The notes beneath the pieces are model-generated. The model was not told where the DNA came from. It saw only the letters and a list, made by a program, of their open reading frames with translations, and made no database searches. From assembly GCA_012521455.1 (NCBI GenBank), contig JAAYMJ010000128.1:1-5673 (forward strand): a stretch of DNA of 5,673 nt, read 5' to 3'. Positions 1-5,673 of the stretch are shown here, piece by piece (the first letter of the stretch is position 1; each line of letters starts with the position of its first letter). This stretch comes from Clostridiaceae bacterium. GTDB taxonomy: Bacteria > Bacillota > Clostridia > UMGS1883 > JAAYMJ01. The position numbers and the translations under genes were made by a program.

Positions 1-677
1 ATCCCCCCTTTAAATTCAGGTATTGAAAAGGGGGACAAGTTGTAGCTGGGCCTTAGCACATTAAATTTTTCTTCCAAAAGGGGGATGAGTTTTTCCTCAT
101 CAAAGCTTCCTGCCACTGCAATTACAGTGTTTTGAGGGGTATAGAACTTGTCCATGTAAGATAAAATCATGTCCCTTGTAATTCCTGACACGCTTTCAAC
201 AGTACCCGATATGGGCATGGCAAGGGGGTCGCCGTCCCATGCTTTTTCGATTAATAAATCATGCACCAAATCTTCGGGGGAGTCTTCGTACATGTTTATT
301 TCCTCGATTATTACTTTTCTTTCGGTTTCAATGTCCTGGGGGTTAAACACCGAGTTATAGTACATATCCGAAAGCAAATCCACCGAAAGGTCTAAATGGG
401 TATCCAGCGTTTTTGTGTAAAAACAGGTATATTCCTTGGAAGTGAAGGCGTTTATCTGCCCGCCGTAGAAGTCCATCTCTTCCGCGATGTCTTTGGCGGA
501 TCTTTTTTTTGTGCCTTTGAAAAGCATGTGCTCAATAAAGTGGGATATGCCTGAATTTGCCGGGGTCTCATACCGTGAGCCGACGCCAACCCATACCCCC
601 ACCGACACCGATTTTACATATGGGATGTATTCATATATTACCCTGATTCCGTTTTTTAATGTTGCGCGGTTATACAA
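1..677 (-). CDS. M16 family zinc metallopeptidase (insulinase/processing peptidase-like), N-terminal part, truncated by window edge
   Basis: This is the first 225 codons of an M16 (pitrilysin/insulinase, MPP-beta-like) peptidase; the rest lies outside the window. My translation of the minus strand begins MYNRATLKNGIRVIYE. It carries the inverted zinc motif HFIEH at residues 46-50, giving zinc ligands H46 and H50 and catalytic E49. The third ligand, E126, is in EEINMYED, 75 residues after H50, which is the family spacing. Downstream sequence such as YMDKFYTPQNTVIAVAG is also typical. The start is TTG at 677-675. An in-frame TAA lies directly before it (680-678), so no longer N-terminus is possible, and GGAAGG at 695-690 serves as ribosome binding site. 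The gene follows pnp, as mlpA/ymxG-type genes do in Firmicutes, but a terminator separates them. The protein is probably cytosolic, since no signal peptide is visible. Its substrate cannot be told from sequence. Orthology to B. subtilis MlpA is likely but not proven from this fragment. Confidence 0.93.
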   Translation of the reverse strand, partial: MYNRATLKNGIRVIYEYIPYVKSVSVGVWVGVGSRYETPANSGISHFIEHMLFKGTKKRSAKDIAEEMDFYGGQINAFTSKEYTCFYTKTLDTHLDLSVDLLSDMYYNSVFNPQDIETERKVIIEEINMYEDSPEDLVHDLLIEKAWDGDPLAMPISGTVESVSGITRDMILSYMDKFYTPQNTVIAVAGSFDEEKLIPLLEEKFNVLRPSYNLSPFSIPEFKGG

Positions 678-688
678 TTAGCGAAACA

Positions 689-695
689 TCCTTCC
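689..695 (-). promoter_or_regulatory. Ribosome binding site deciding the TTG start of the M16 peptidase
   Basis: The minus strand reads GGAAGGA here, 11 nt before TTG at 677. An ATG at 689-687 is in the same frame but hits TAA after three codons (ATG TTT CGC TAA), and it sits against the purine run, too close for normal initiation. Another ATG at 697-695 is in a different frame and stops within about 14 codons. TTG at 677 is therefore the only start that gives a complete N-terminus matching the M16 family. Confidence 0.65.
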
Positions 696-710
696 ATTAT
701 GAATTTTTGG

Positions 711-742
711 AAAATAAAAACGGGACGTAATGCCCCATTTTT
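711..742 (-). terminator. Rho-independent terminator after pnp
   Basis: Read on the minus strand, the hairpin has stem GGGGC/GTCCC (736-732 with 726-722; four Watson-Crick pairs and one G-U) and the five-base loop ATTAC. It is followed by GTTTTTATTTT. The A-run before the stem (742-738) can pair with the T-run after it (720-716), lengthening the helix. It begins 3 nt after the pnp stop codon. This is a standard intrinsic terminator ending the rpsO-pnp transcript. Because A- and T-runs flank both sides, it could also act weakly on plus-strand transcription. It implies that the M16 gene depends on readthrough or on an unseen promoter. Confidence 0.85.
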
Positions 743-745
743 GTT

Positions 746-2839
746 TTATTTTTGTTCCTTTTTAGGAATCGCGTCTTTCCTTGATAAATTTATTCTGCCC
801 ATTTTATCAATGTCAATTACTTTTACTAAAATTTCGTCGCCCACATGCACCACGTCTTCCACTTTTTCCACATGTCCGGGGTCAAGTTTTGAAATGTGGA
901 CTAAACCTTCTTTGCCGGGCAGGATTTCAACAAATGCGCCGAATTGGGCAATTCTTGTGACTTTGCCGGAGAAAATCTGCCCAACTTCAATATTCCCCGC
1001 AATGCCTTCAATTATACGCAAAGCTTTTTGGCCCATTTCCATATCGGTGGTGCAAATATAAACCCTTCCGGAGTCTTCAATATCGATTTTAACGCCGGTT
1101 TCAGCGATGATTTTTTGAATAACTTTGCCGCCTGTCCCGATAACATCCCTGATTTTTTCAGAGTCAATCTGGGTTGTGAGGATTTTAGGCGCGTACTTGG
1201 ACAATTGTTCCCTCGGCTTTGGTATGCATTTTAACAATACTTCGTCAAGTATTTTTATCCTTGCTTCCCTGGTTTTCATCAAAGCTTCCTTGATAATTTC
1301 AGGGGTTAGGCCGTCAATTTTAATGTCCACCTGGATTGCGGTAACGCCTTTGTGGGTACCTGCCACCTTAAAGTCCATGTCCCCGAAGAAGTCCTCAATC
1401 CCTTGAATGTCAACCATGGTGATAAACCTGTCCCCTTCGGTCACAAGGCCGCAGGAAATGCCCGCAACGGGGGCTTTAATAGGCACGCCCGCGTCCATTA
1501 GCGCAAGGGTGCTGCCGCAAACACTGCCCTGTGAAGTTGAGCCGTTTGAGGATAGCACTTCGGATACAAGCCTTATTGCGTATGGGAACTCGGATTCCGG
1601 CGGGATTACGGGCTCTAGCGCGCGTTCAGCCAATGCGCCGTGCCCGATTTCGCGACGGCCAGGCCCTCTTGAAGGACGGGCTTCGCCCACGGAATAGCCG
1701 GGGAAGTTGTAATGGTGCATATAGCGTTTGCTTTCGTCAAGGTCAATACCGTCTAGCAATTGGATATCACCCATAGCGCCCAAGGTCGCAACGGTCAAAA
1801 CCTGGGTCTGGCCCCTGGTAAATAGCCCTGAGCCGTGGGTTCTTGGAAGGATGGATACTTCGGCGGAAAGGGGCCTGATTTCATCAAGGCCGCGCCCGTC
1901 AACGCGCTTTCCTTCATCCAAAATCCATCTTCTTACAACATGTTTTTGCAATTTATATAATGCTAGTTCCAATAAGCTTTCAGATTCAGGATATTTTTCG
2001 GCAAAGTGGGCAAAAACTTCTTCGTATACGGGTTTTAGCCTTTCTTCCCTTTCGGTCTTGTCGTTGGTGTCTAAGGCGTATTTTATTTTTTCAATGGCAA
2101 ATTCTTTAACATCTTCGTAAATTTCTTCAGGCACTTCAATTCTTTCGTATTCAAATTTCGGCTTTCCGATTTCCTTTACAATGTCTTCGATAAATTCGCA
2201 AAGCCTTATTATTTCTTTGTGGGCAAACATTGTCGCCTCAAAAATAGTTTCTTCAGGAACTTCCTTTGCCCCTGCCTCAATCATGTTTACCTTATACTTT
2301 GTGCCTGCAACGGTGAGACTCATAAGGCTTTTTTCGCGCTGTTCGCAGGTGGGGTTTATAACAAATTCACCGTCAACCAAGCCCACGTTAACCCCTGCGA
2401 TAGGGCCGTTGAAGGGAATGTCGGAAATGGAGATGGCGATTGACGCCCCAATCATTGCGGTAATTTCGGGGGAGTTGTCCTGCTCAACGCTCATTACCGT
2501 TGTAATTACCGACACGTCATTTCTCAAATCCTGCGGGAAAAGCGGCCTTATGGGCCTGTCAATCACGCGGGAAGCAAGAATTGCCTTTTCAGAGGGTCTT
2601 CCTTCACGCTTTATATAACTGCCGGGAATTTTACCAACAGAGTAAAGTTTTTCTTCGTAGTCAACGCTTAAAGGGAAAAAATCAACACCTTCCCTGGGTT
2701 TTTGTGACGCGGTTGCCGTGCATAACACAACGGTGTCGCCATACCTTACAAGACAGGAACCATTTGCAAGCTGCGCTAGTTTTCCCGTTTCAACAACTAA
2801 GGGCCTGCCAGCTAGTGTTGTCTTGAAAATTTTTTCCAT
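746..2839 (-). CDS. pnp: Polyribonucleotide nucleotidyltransferase (PNPase)
   Basis: PNPase degrades RNA 3'-to-5' by phosphorolysis, releasing nucleoside diphosphates, and can also add 3' tails. It works in the cytoplasm as a trimer and often joins the RNA degradosome. At 697 residues it is full length for the family. The visible domains are RNase PH 1 (about 5-140), the all-helical linker domain (about 145-300), RNase PH 2 (about 310-540), KH (about 555-612, with GTGG at 568-571) and S1 (about 618-686, [15 protein letters not shown]). The active site is intact: SNGSTS at 431-436 for phosphate, and D483, D489 and K491 in [10 protein letters not shown], matching E. coli D486, D492 and K494. 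The ATG at 2839 has AGGAGG at 2857-2852. It lies downstream of rpsO, the common bacterial arrangement, with a long hairpin in the leader (2863-2951) suggesting post-transcriptional control. A terminator follows. No long acidic or Gly-rich C-terminal tail is present; the protein ends in KKEQK. Identification is very secure. Confidence 0.99.
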   Translation of the reverse strand: MEKIFKTTLAGRPLVVETGKLAQLANGSCLVRYGDTVVLCTATASQKPREGVDFFPLSVDYEEKLYSVGKIPGSYIKREGRPSEKAILASRVIDRPIRPLFPQDLRNDVSVITTVMSVEQDNSPEITAMIGASIAISISDIPFNGPIAGVNVGLVDGEFVINPTCEQREKSLMSLTVAGTKYKVNMIEAGAKEVPEETIFEATMFAHKEIIRLCEFIEDIVKEIGKPKFEYERIEVPEEIYEDVKEFAIEKIKYALDTNDKTEREERLKPVYEEVFAHFAEKYPESESLLELALYKLQKHVVRRWILDEGKRVDGRGLDEIRPLSAEVSILPRTHGSGLFTRGQTQVLTVATLGAMGDIQLLDGIDLDESKRYMHHYNFPGYSVGEARPSRGPGRREIGHGALAERALEPVIPPESEFPYAIRLVSEVLSSNGSTSQGSVCGSTLALMDAGVPIKAPVAGISCGLVTEGDRFITMVDIQGIEDFFGDMDFKVAGTHKGVTAIQVDIKIDGLTPEIIKEALMKTREARIKILDEVLLKCIPKPREQLSKYAPKILTTQIDSEKIRDVIGTGGKVIQKIIAETGVKIDIEDSGRVYICTTDMEMGQKALRIIEGIAGNIEVGQIFSGKVTRIAQFGAFVEILPGKEGLVHISKLDPGHVEKVEDVVHVGDEILVKVIDIDKMGRINLSRKDAIPKKEQK

Positions 2840-2851
2840 AAAATTTAGTAT

Positions 2852-2857
2852 CCTCCT
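2852..2857 (-). promoter_or_regulatory. Strong ribosome binding site of pnp
   Basis: AGGAGG within AAAGGAGGA lies about 12 nt before the pnp ATG at 2839. It is notable because it starts only five bases after the foot of the long leader hairpin (2863-2951). Processing or melting of that hairpin could therefore change ribosome access. Confidence 0.8.
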
Positions 2858-2862
2858 TTAGT

Positions 2863-2951
2863 ATGGGTAATATGGCATTTAGCGTTTAAATTTATGCTTT
2901 ATTTTTTGTGATAAAGCACAAATTTAAATGCTAATAGCCACATTTACCCAT
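2863..2951 (-). promoter_or_regulatory. 89-nt imperfect inverted repeat in the pnp leader, candidate RNase III-processed hairpin
   Basis: The two arms, 2863-2902 and 2911-2951, are reverse complements over about 40 positions. The defects are one bulged base, a two-base internal mismatch, one A-C mismatch and two G-U pairs; the loop is eight bases (2903-2910). The outer part is ATGGGTAA against TTACCCAT and the inner part is ATGCTTTAT against ATAAAGCAC. In the message this makes a long stem ending five bases before the pnp AGGAGG. In E. coli and relatives the pnp leader forms a long stem that RNase III cuts, and PNPase then represses its own message. The position and shape here match that model, but the function is inferred. 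The arms are AT-rich with no following T-run, so it is not a normal terminator. A small palindromic repeat element inserted in the gap is the alternative. Confidence 0.6.
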
Positions 2952-2976
2952 TTTTTATATTTTTTTTATAATAATA

Positions 2977-2996
2977 GAGCGGAAAAAAGTCCGCTC
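2977..2996 (-). terminator. GC-rich hairpin after rpsO, possible weak terminator or processing site
   Basis: The six-pair stem GAGCGG/CCGCTC (2977-2982 with 2991-2996) encloses an eight-base loop. It begins 6 nt after the rpsO stop codon. On the transcribed strand it is followed by TATTATTATAAAAAAAATAT, which is AT-rich but lacks a solid T-run. Termination is therefore probably partial, allowing readthrough into pnp, or the hairpin may protect the rpsO mRNA 3' end. It is the best candidate for setting the ratio of S15 to PNPase message. Confidence 0.5.
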
Positions 2997-3002
2997 CATT
3001 TA

Positions 3003-3266
3003 TTATTTTCTAAGATTTAATTTTTCAATGATAGCGCGATATCTTTCGATATCAACTTTAGCAAGATAATTGAGAAGACCCCTTCTTTGGCCAACCATTT
3101 TCAAAAGGCCGCGCCTTGAGTGGTGGTCCTTTTTATGTTCCTTTAGGTGTTCGTTTAAGTGGTTAATTCTTTCGGTAAGAAGCGCGATTTGAACCTCCGG
3201 GGAACCTGTGTCGGTGTCGTGGCGCTTAAACTCGTTGATGATTTCTTGCTTTCTTTCCTTTAACAT
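3003..3266 (-). CDS. rpsO: 30S ribosomal protein S15
   Basis: S15 binds 16S rRNA at the helix 20/21/22 junction early in small-subunit assembly and contributes to a bridge with the large subunit. The 87-residue product is close to the usual 88-89. It shows the family signatures TGSPEVQ (20-26), DHHSRRGL (47-54) and [10 protein letters not shown] (59-68), all part of the four-helix RNA-binding fold. The start is ATG at 3266 with a strong GGAGGTG at 3278-3272, five bases upstream. It sits 99 bp after ribF and 163 bp before pnp, the standard rpsO-pnp pair. A promoter at the ribF 3' end probably gives it independent expression. The structured leader fits S15 autoregulation, which is known in several bacterial groups but not demonstrated here. 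Identification is very secure. Confidence 0.99.
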   Translation of the reverse strand: MLKERKQEIINEFKRHDTDTGSPEVQIALLTERINHLNEHLKEHKKDHHSRRGLLKMVGQRRGLLNYLAKVDIERYRAIIEKLNLRK

Positions 3267-3310
3267 AATTTCACCTCCAATAATTTATTCAAAAATCCGC
3301 GTTCAAAGGT

Positions 3311-3359
3311 TAAGGTCGGTGAGTCCATAATCCTTGGACGGGATATTATTGATACCTTA
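3311..3359 (-). promoter_or_regulatory. Structured rpsO leader, candidate S15-responsive regulatory RNA
   Basis: Within the gap before rpsO the message can form an outer helix UAAGGU/ACCUUA (3359-3354 with 3316-3311). Inside it are a hairpin GUCCA/UGGAC (3339-3335 with 3327-3323, loop AGGAUUA) and a competing helix AUCC/GGAU (3344-3341 with 3333-3330), extendable across a two-base bulge to AUAAU/AUUAU. The two inner helices are interleaved, so they are either mutually exclusive or make a compact H-type pseudoknot. S15 of several bacteria represses its own mRNA through pseudoknots or junctions, differing between phyla. The function here is inferred from position and pairing only. The short helices could arise by chance. 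Confidence 0.4.
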
Positions 3360-3362
3360 TGA

Positions 3363-3391
3363 AGTCTAACACAAAAATTGACAATTGTCAA
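3363..3391 (-). promoter_or_regulatory. Sigma-A-type promoter for rpsO (and pnp)
   Basis: On the minus strand a perfect -35 TTGACA (3391-3386) is followed by a 17-bp spacer and the -10 TAGACT (3368-3363), which matches TATAAT at four of six positions. A TGT directly before it supplies an extended -10 TGn. It overlaps the last codons and the TAG stop of ribF. Initiation near 3356 would give a leader of about 90 nt before rpsO. The -35 is half of the 14-bp palindrome TTGACAATTGTCAA (3378-3391). The spacing and -35 match make this the best promoter in the window. Confidence 0.6.
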
Positions 3392-4298
3392 ACATATTTT
3401 TTGCTTTTTTTGTATCAATTTCAATTTGCGCTTTTAATTCGTCTTTGTTTTTAAATTTTATCTCATCCCTGATGTGGTCTAAAAAGAAAACCTCACAGGG
3501 GACATTGTATAAATCTTTGTCCAAGTCAAATATGTGGGTTTCAAGCCGTATGTTTTCCCCCCCGAAGGTGGGGTTTATGCCTACGTTTGTAATGGAGTTA
3601 TAAATTTCATCACCAATCTTTGTTTTGGTTAAATAAACCCCGCGCTTTGGGGTGATTTGGTTATCTTTAGGGTAGATGTTTATTGTGGGAAAACCTAAAG
3701 TCCTTCCGATTTTTTTCCCTTCTTCTATTATACCGGAAATTGAAAAAATGTGGCCCAAAAATTCATTTGCCAGCTTTATTTTACCATCCGAAATTAAATT
3801 CCTGATATGCGTGGAGCTGACAATTTCTTCGTCTTTTTTTATTTCATCAATAATTTTTACGCTAAAACCCAATTTTTGCGAGTATTCTTTTAGCATTTTG
3901 ACATTTCCCGTCGCGTTTTTCCCAAAATGATAATTGTATCCAGCTATCAAATATTTTGCCCTTAATTTTCCTAGCAATACATCGCAAATGAAAGAATCAG
4001 GGTCAATTGACAGTATTTTTTTATCAGTTTTAATATATACAATTGCGTCAACACCTAAACTTTCAATGATAGAAACTTTTTTGTCAAAGGGGGTGATTTC
4101 TTTTATATCCTCATTTCGCAAAACCTTTTGCGGGTGATTGTCAAAAAGAAGCACAACGGATAATAAATCATTTTCTTTTGCAAGACCTGCGCAGGTTTTG
4201 ATGAGTTTTTTGTGCGCGGTATGAACCCCGTCGAAGGCGCCTAACGCTACCGCGGTTCCTTTATCAGGATAAAAATCATTTATATTTACAGCCTTCAT
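3366..4298 (-). CDS. ribF: Bifunctional riboflavin kinase / FMN adenylyltransferase (FAD synthetase)
   Basis: RibF phosphorylates riboflavin to FMN and then adenylates FMN to FAD in the cytoplasm. At 310 residues it has the normal two-domain length. The N-terminal adenylyltransferase domain (about 1-180) carries GAFDGVHTAH (20-29, the HxGH-type nucleotide-binding motif with Ala for the usual Gly), YNYHFGKNATGN (121-132) and the SSTHIR signature (161-166). The C-terminal kinase domain (about 183-305) carries GRTLGFPTIN (198-207, the GxPTxN flavin/ATP-Mg motif), TNVGINPTFGG (237-247) and ETHIFD with the likely catalytic E253. The ATG at 4298 shares one base with the truB stop (TAATG), and GAGGTGG at 4309-4303 precedes it, so the two are probably translationally coupled. 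No FMN riboswitch precedes it. The gene belongs to the nrnA-truB-ribF run; its 3' end contains the rpsO promoter. Confidence 0.98.
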   Translation of the reverse strand: MKAVNINDFYPDKGTAVALGAFDGVHTAHKKLIKTCAGLAKENDLLSVVLLFDNHPQKVLRNEDIKEITPFDKKVSIIESLGVDAIVYIKTDKKILSIDPDSFICDVLLGKLRAKYLIAGYNYHFGKNATGNVKMLKEYSQKLGFSVKIIDEIKKDEEIVSSTHIRNLISDGKIKLANEFLGHIFSISGIIEEGKKIGRTLGFPTINIYPKDNQITPKRGVYLTKTKIGDEIYNSITNVGINPTFGGENIRLETHIFDLDKDLYNVPCEVFFLDHIRDEIKFKNKDELKAQIEIDTKKAKNMFDNCQFLC

Positions 4299-5188
4299 TA
4301 GTCCACCTCATAAAAGCTTTTGATTAGCTTAAGCTTTAGTCTGCCTTCGTCGTTTACTACTTTTGACAGCGTCAAAAACTCGCCGCGCATGTTATACACC
4401 CTGTAAGTTTCATTTTCGCGCCCGCGGTTAAAATATATGGGAACGCCGTTTTTTATGCGCTTTTCCTCTTTTTCATTGACGGTGATTTTTTCGTATTCGG
4501 AAAAACACTCATCAACGGGGATGATATATTTTTCAATTTCGCCGCGCTCGGCGGCATTTTTTAAGGTTTCGAGCCTCACGCTTGATTTTATATCAAACTG
4601 CCCGCTTTTTGTTCTCACCAAATCCGCCATGGTGCCGCCGCAATTTAAGGCTTTCCCGATATCGGCGCAAAGTGTTCTTATGTATGTTCCTTTTGAAACG
4701 TGCATATCCATGTAAACATACGGAAGCTCAATTTTTGTGATTTTTATATCATAAACATGGATTTTCCGCGGGCTTCTTTCAACTTCCACGCCCTGCCTTG
4801 CAAGAGTATACAAGGGCTTTCCGCCTTTTTTTATGGCGCTGTGCATAGGGGGGATTTGGGAAATTTCGCCGATAAAGCTATTTACAGCGTTGATGATTTC
4901 ATCTTCTGTTACATTTACCTCGTTTTTTTCCAAAATATTTCCCGTAATATCCTGTGTATCGGTGGATACCCCAAGCAAGAGCTTTGCGCTGTATACCTTA
5001 TCCTTTTGGGAAAGCAGTTCTGCCGCTTTTGTGGCCCTTCCCACACACACCGGCAGGACCCCTTTTGCCATGGGGTCAAGGGTTCCTGTGTGGCCCACTT
5101 TTTTGGTTTTTAAAATTTTCCGCAGTATATTTACAACATCATGGGATGTGAAATTTTCTTCCTTGTATATGTTTATTATGCCGTTCAC
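4298..5188 (-). CDS. truB: tRNA pseudouridine(55) synthase TruB
   Basis: TruB converts U55 in the T-loop of tRNAs to pseudouridine. The protein opens with the family-typical MNGIINIYKEENFTSHDVV and has the catalytic motif VGHTGTLDPMAKGVLP with D38 as nucleophile. Y66 (KVYSA) and R171 (SKGTYIRTLCADIG) match the conserved active-site Tyr and Arg. QIPPMHSAIKKGGKPLY (111-127) is the usual RNA-contact segment. Residues about 230-296 form the short C-terminal PUA-like domain; the total of 296 is normal for Firmicutes. The start codon is GTG at 5188, chosen because it begins the conserved N-terminus. Purine-rich AAAGGA (10 nt upstream) and AAGG (3 nt upstream) overlap the nrnA stop, only 6 bp away. 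The gene ends by overlapping ribF by one base. The tight packing points to an operon with nrnA and ribF. Confidence 0.98.
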   Translation of the reverse strand: MNGIINIYKEENFTSHDVVNILRKILKTKKVGHTGTLDPMAKGVLPVCVGRATKAAELLSQKDKVYSAKLLLGVSTDTQDITGNILEKNEVNVTEDEIINAVNSFIGEISQIPPMHSAIKKGGKPLYTLARQGVEVERSPRKIHVYDIKITKIELPYVYMDMHVSKGTYIRTLCADIGKALNCGGTMADLVRTKSGQFDIKSSVRLETLKNAAERGEIEKYIIPVDECFSEYEKITVNEKEEKRIKNGVPIYFNRGRENETYRVYNMRGEFLTLSKVVNDEGRLKLKLIKSFYEVD

Positions 5189-5194
5189 AAACCT

Positions 5195-5673
5195 TCATTC
5201 CTTTATTAGCGCTTGTTTTGATACTTCAACAACCTTTTCCCTTAATTCGTCAATGGAAAGCCCGCTGGTAAAGCCGCTTGCCCTCAAATGCCCGCCGCCG
5301 CCAAAATGGGAGGCGATTTTTGACACATCCACATAATTTTTGGACCGCAGGCTAACCTTTCTTAAGCCTTCCCTTTCTTTTATGAAAATCCCCACCTCGA
5401 CGCCGTCAATGCTGCGGGGGATGGTGGAAATGTCTTCCGTGTCATCATCCGTTGCCCCCAGTTCGTCCAAATCCGCCTGGGTTATGGACACAACGGCGAT
5501 TTTGCCCCCTTCATAAAGCTTTAGGGACTCAATAGCCTTTTTCCTCAAAAGCAGCCTGTTTAACGACTGGGACTCATAAATCATGTTGGCGATATATGCC
5601 CCGTCAGCCCCAATATCCAGTAAATCCGCGATTACCCTGTGGGTCTGGCTTGTGGTGCTTGAAAACTTAAAGC
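5195..5673 (-). CDS. nrnA: DHH/DHHA1 phosphoesterase, NrnA-like (nanoRNase / pAp phosphatase), C-terminal part
   Basis: Only the last 158 residues are present; the reading frame is open to the window edge, so the Met at 5584 is internal. NrnA-type enzymes degrade RNA oligonucleotides of a few residues and, in many bacteria, dephosphorylate 3'-phosphoadenosine 5'-phosphate. The fragment begins FKFSSTTSQTHRVIADLLDIGAD, matching the end of the DHH domain and linker in this family. It continues into the DHHA1 domain, whose signature GGGGHLRASG (fragment residues 124-133) contacts substrate. The catalytic DHH motif itself would lie outside the window, so activity cannot be checked. Placement before truB, normally after rbfA, is common in Clostridia. 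It ends with TGA at 5197-5195, 6 bp before the truB GTG. The symbol rests on family and context; a c-di-AMP/pApA-type DHH enzyme is less likely without the long N-terminal domains, which cannot be seen. Confidence 0.92.
   Translation of the reverse strand, partial: FKFSSTTSQTHRVIADLLDIGADGAYIANMIYESQSLNRLLLRKKAIESLKLYEGGKIAVVSITQADLDELGATDDDTEDISTIPRSIDGVEVGIFIKEREGLRKVSLRSKNYVDVSKIASHFGGGGHLRASGFTSGLSIDELREKVVEVSKQALIKE

Noticed and set aside
696..701. Promoter for the M16 gene using CATAAT as -10
   Set aside because: No -35 match occurs 15-19 bp upstream, and a start 7 nt downstream would remove the ribosome binding site.
699..1061. Plus-strand open frame of 120 codons starting in the pnp-M16 gap
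   Set aside because: It begins close to the pnp terminator, has no ribosome binding site I could see, and is otherwise antisense to the S1/KH end of PNPase.
2181..2618. Plus-strand open frame of 145 codons opposite pnp
   Set aside because: It is antisense to the conserved N-terminal RNase PH domain of PNPase, has no recognisable protein features, and is one of several overlapping shadow frames in the same region.
2863..2951. Long inverted repeat as a pair of insertion-sequence ends
   Set aside because: Only an eight-base loop separates the arms, no transposase remnant fits, and I see no target-site duplication in the flanks.
4299..4340. FMN riboswitch before ribF
   Set aside because: ribF starts inside the truB stop codon, so there is no leader to hold one; the upstream bases are truB coding sequence.
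4833..5336. Plus-strand open frame of 167 codons opposite truB and the nrnA end
   Set aside because: It lies wholly antisense to two clearly identified genes, crosses their junction, has no recognisable domain and is explained by the coding bias of the minus strand.
1..5673. A hidden novel defence or mobile system in the window
   Set aside because: Every coding region is a recognised housekeeping family in a conserved order; there are no direct repeat arrays, integrase or toxin-like genes, and no unexplained long gap.

Overview
The window is a conserved bacterial housekeeping cluster, and every gene in it lies on the minus strand. In the direction of transcription (high to low coordinates) the order is: nrnA-type DHH/DHHA1 phosphoesterase (3' part only), truB, ribF, rpsO, pnp, and an M16 zinc peptidase (5' part only). 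This is the order found downstream of nusA-infB-rbfA in many Firmicutes. The nrnA homologue placed before truB, the strong AGGAGG-type ribosome binding sites, the low-to-moderate GC content and the pnp to M16 (mlpA/ymxG-like) adjacency suggest a member of the Clostridia. That placement is an inference from gene order and protein style; no rRNA or other marker is present to fix a genus.

Region by region: 5673-5195 is the C-terminal half of an NrnA-like nanoRNase/pAp phosphatase. 5188-4298 is the tRNA U55 pseudouridine synthase TruB, starting with GTG 6 bp after nrnA. 4298-3366 is the bifunctional riboflavin kinase/FAD synthetase RibF, whose ATG overlaps the truB stop (TAATG). These three are tightly packed and probably translated from one message. 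A good sigma-A-like promoter (perfect TTGACA, 17-bp spacer, TGTTAGACT) lies over the ribF stop codon and probably gives rpsO its own start. The roughly 95-nt leader before rpsO can form competing helices and may be an S15 autoregulatory RNA. 3266-3003 is rpsO (S15), followed by a GC-rich hairpin. The rpsO-pnp gap then holds an 89-nt, nearly end-to-end inverted repeat just upstream of the pnp ribosome binding site, resembling the RNase III-processed pnp leaders known in other bacteria. 2839-746 is pnp, ended by a clear Rho-independent terminator at 742-711. A TTG-started M16 peptidase begins at 677 and runs off the low-coordinate edge.

Functionally the cluster joins RNA turnover (PNPase degrades RNA to short oligonucleotides, which an NrnA-type enzyme finishes), tRNA modification (TruB), translation (S15) and flavin cofactor synthesis (RibF). 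All the proteins look intact and ordinary for their families. I found no mobile element, CRISPR array, tRNA/rRNA gene, phage gene or novel protein system. The points most worth a second look are non-coding: the long pnp-leader hairpin, the rpsO leader and the palindromic promoter at the ribF 3' end. No gene-free stretch exceeds about 165 bases.
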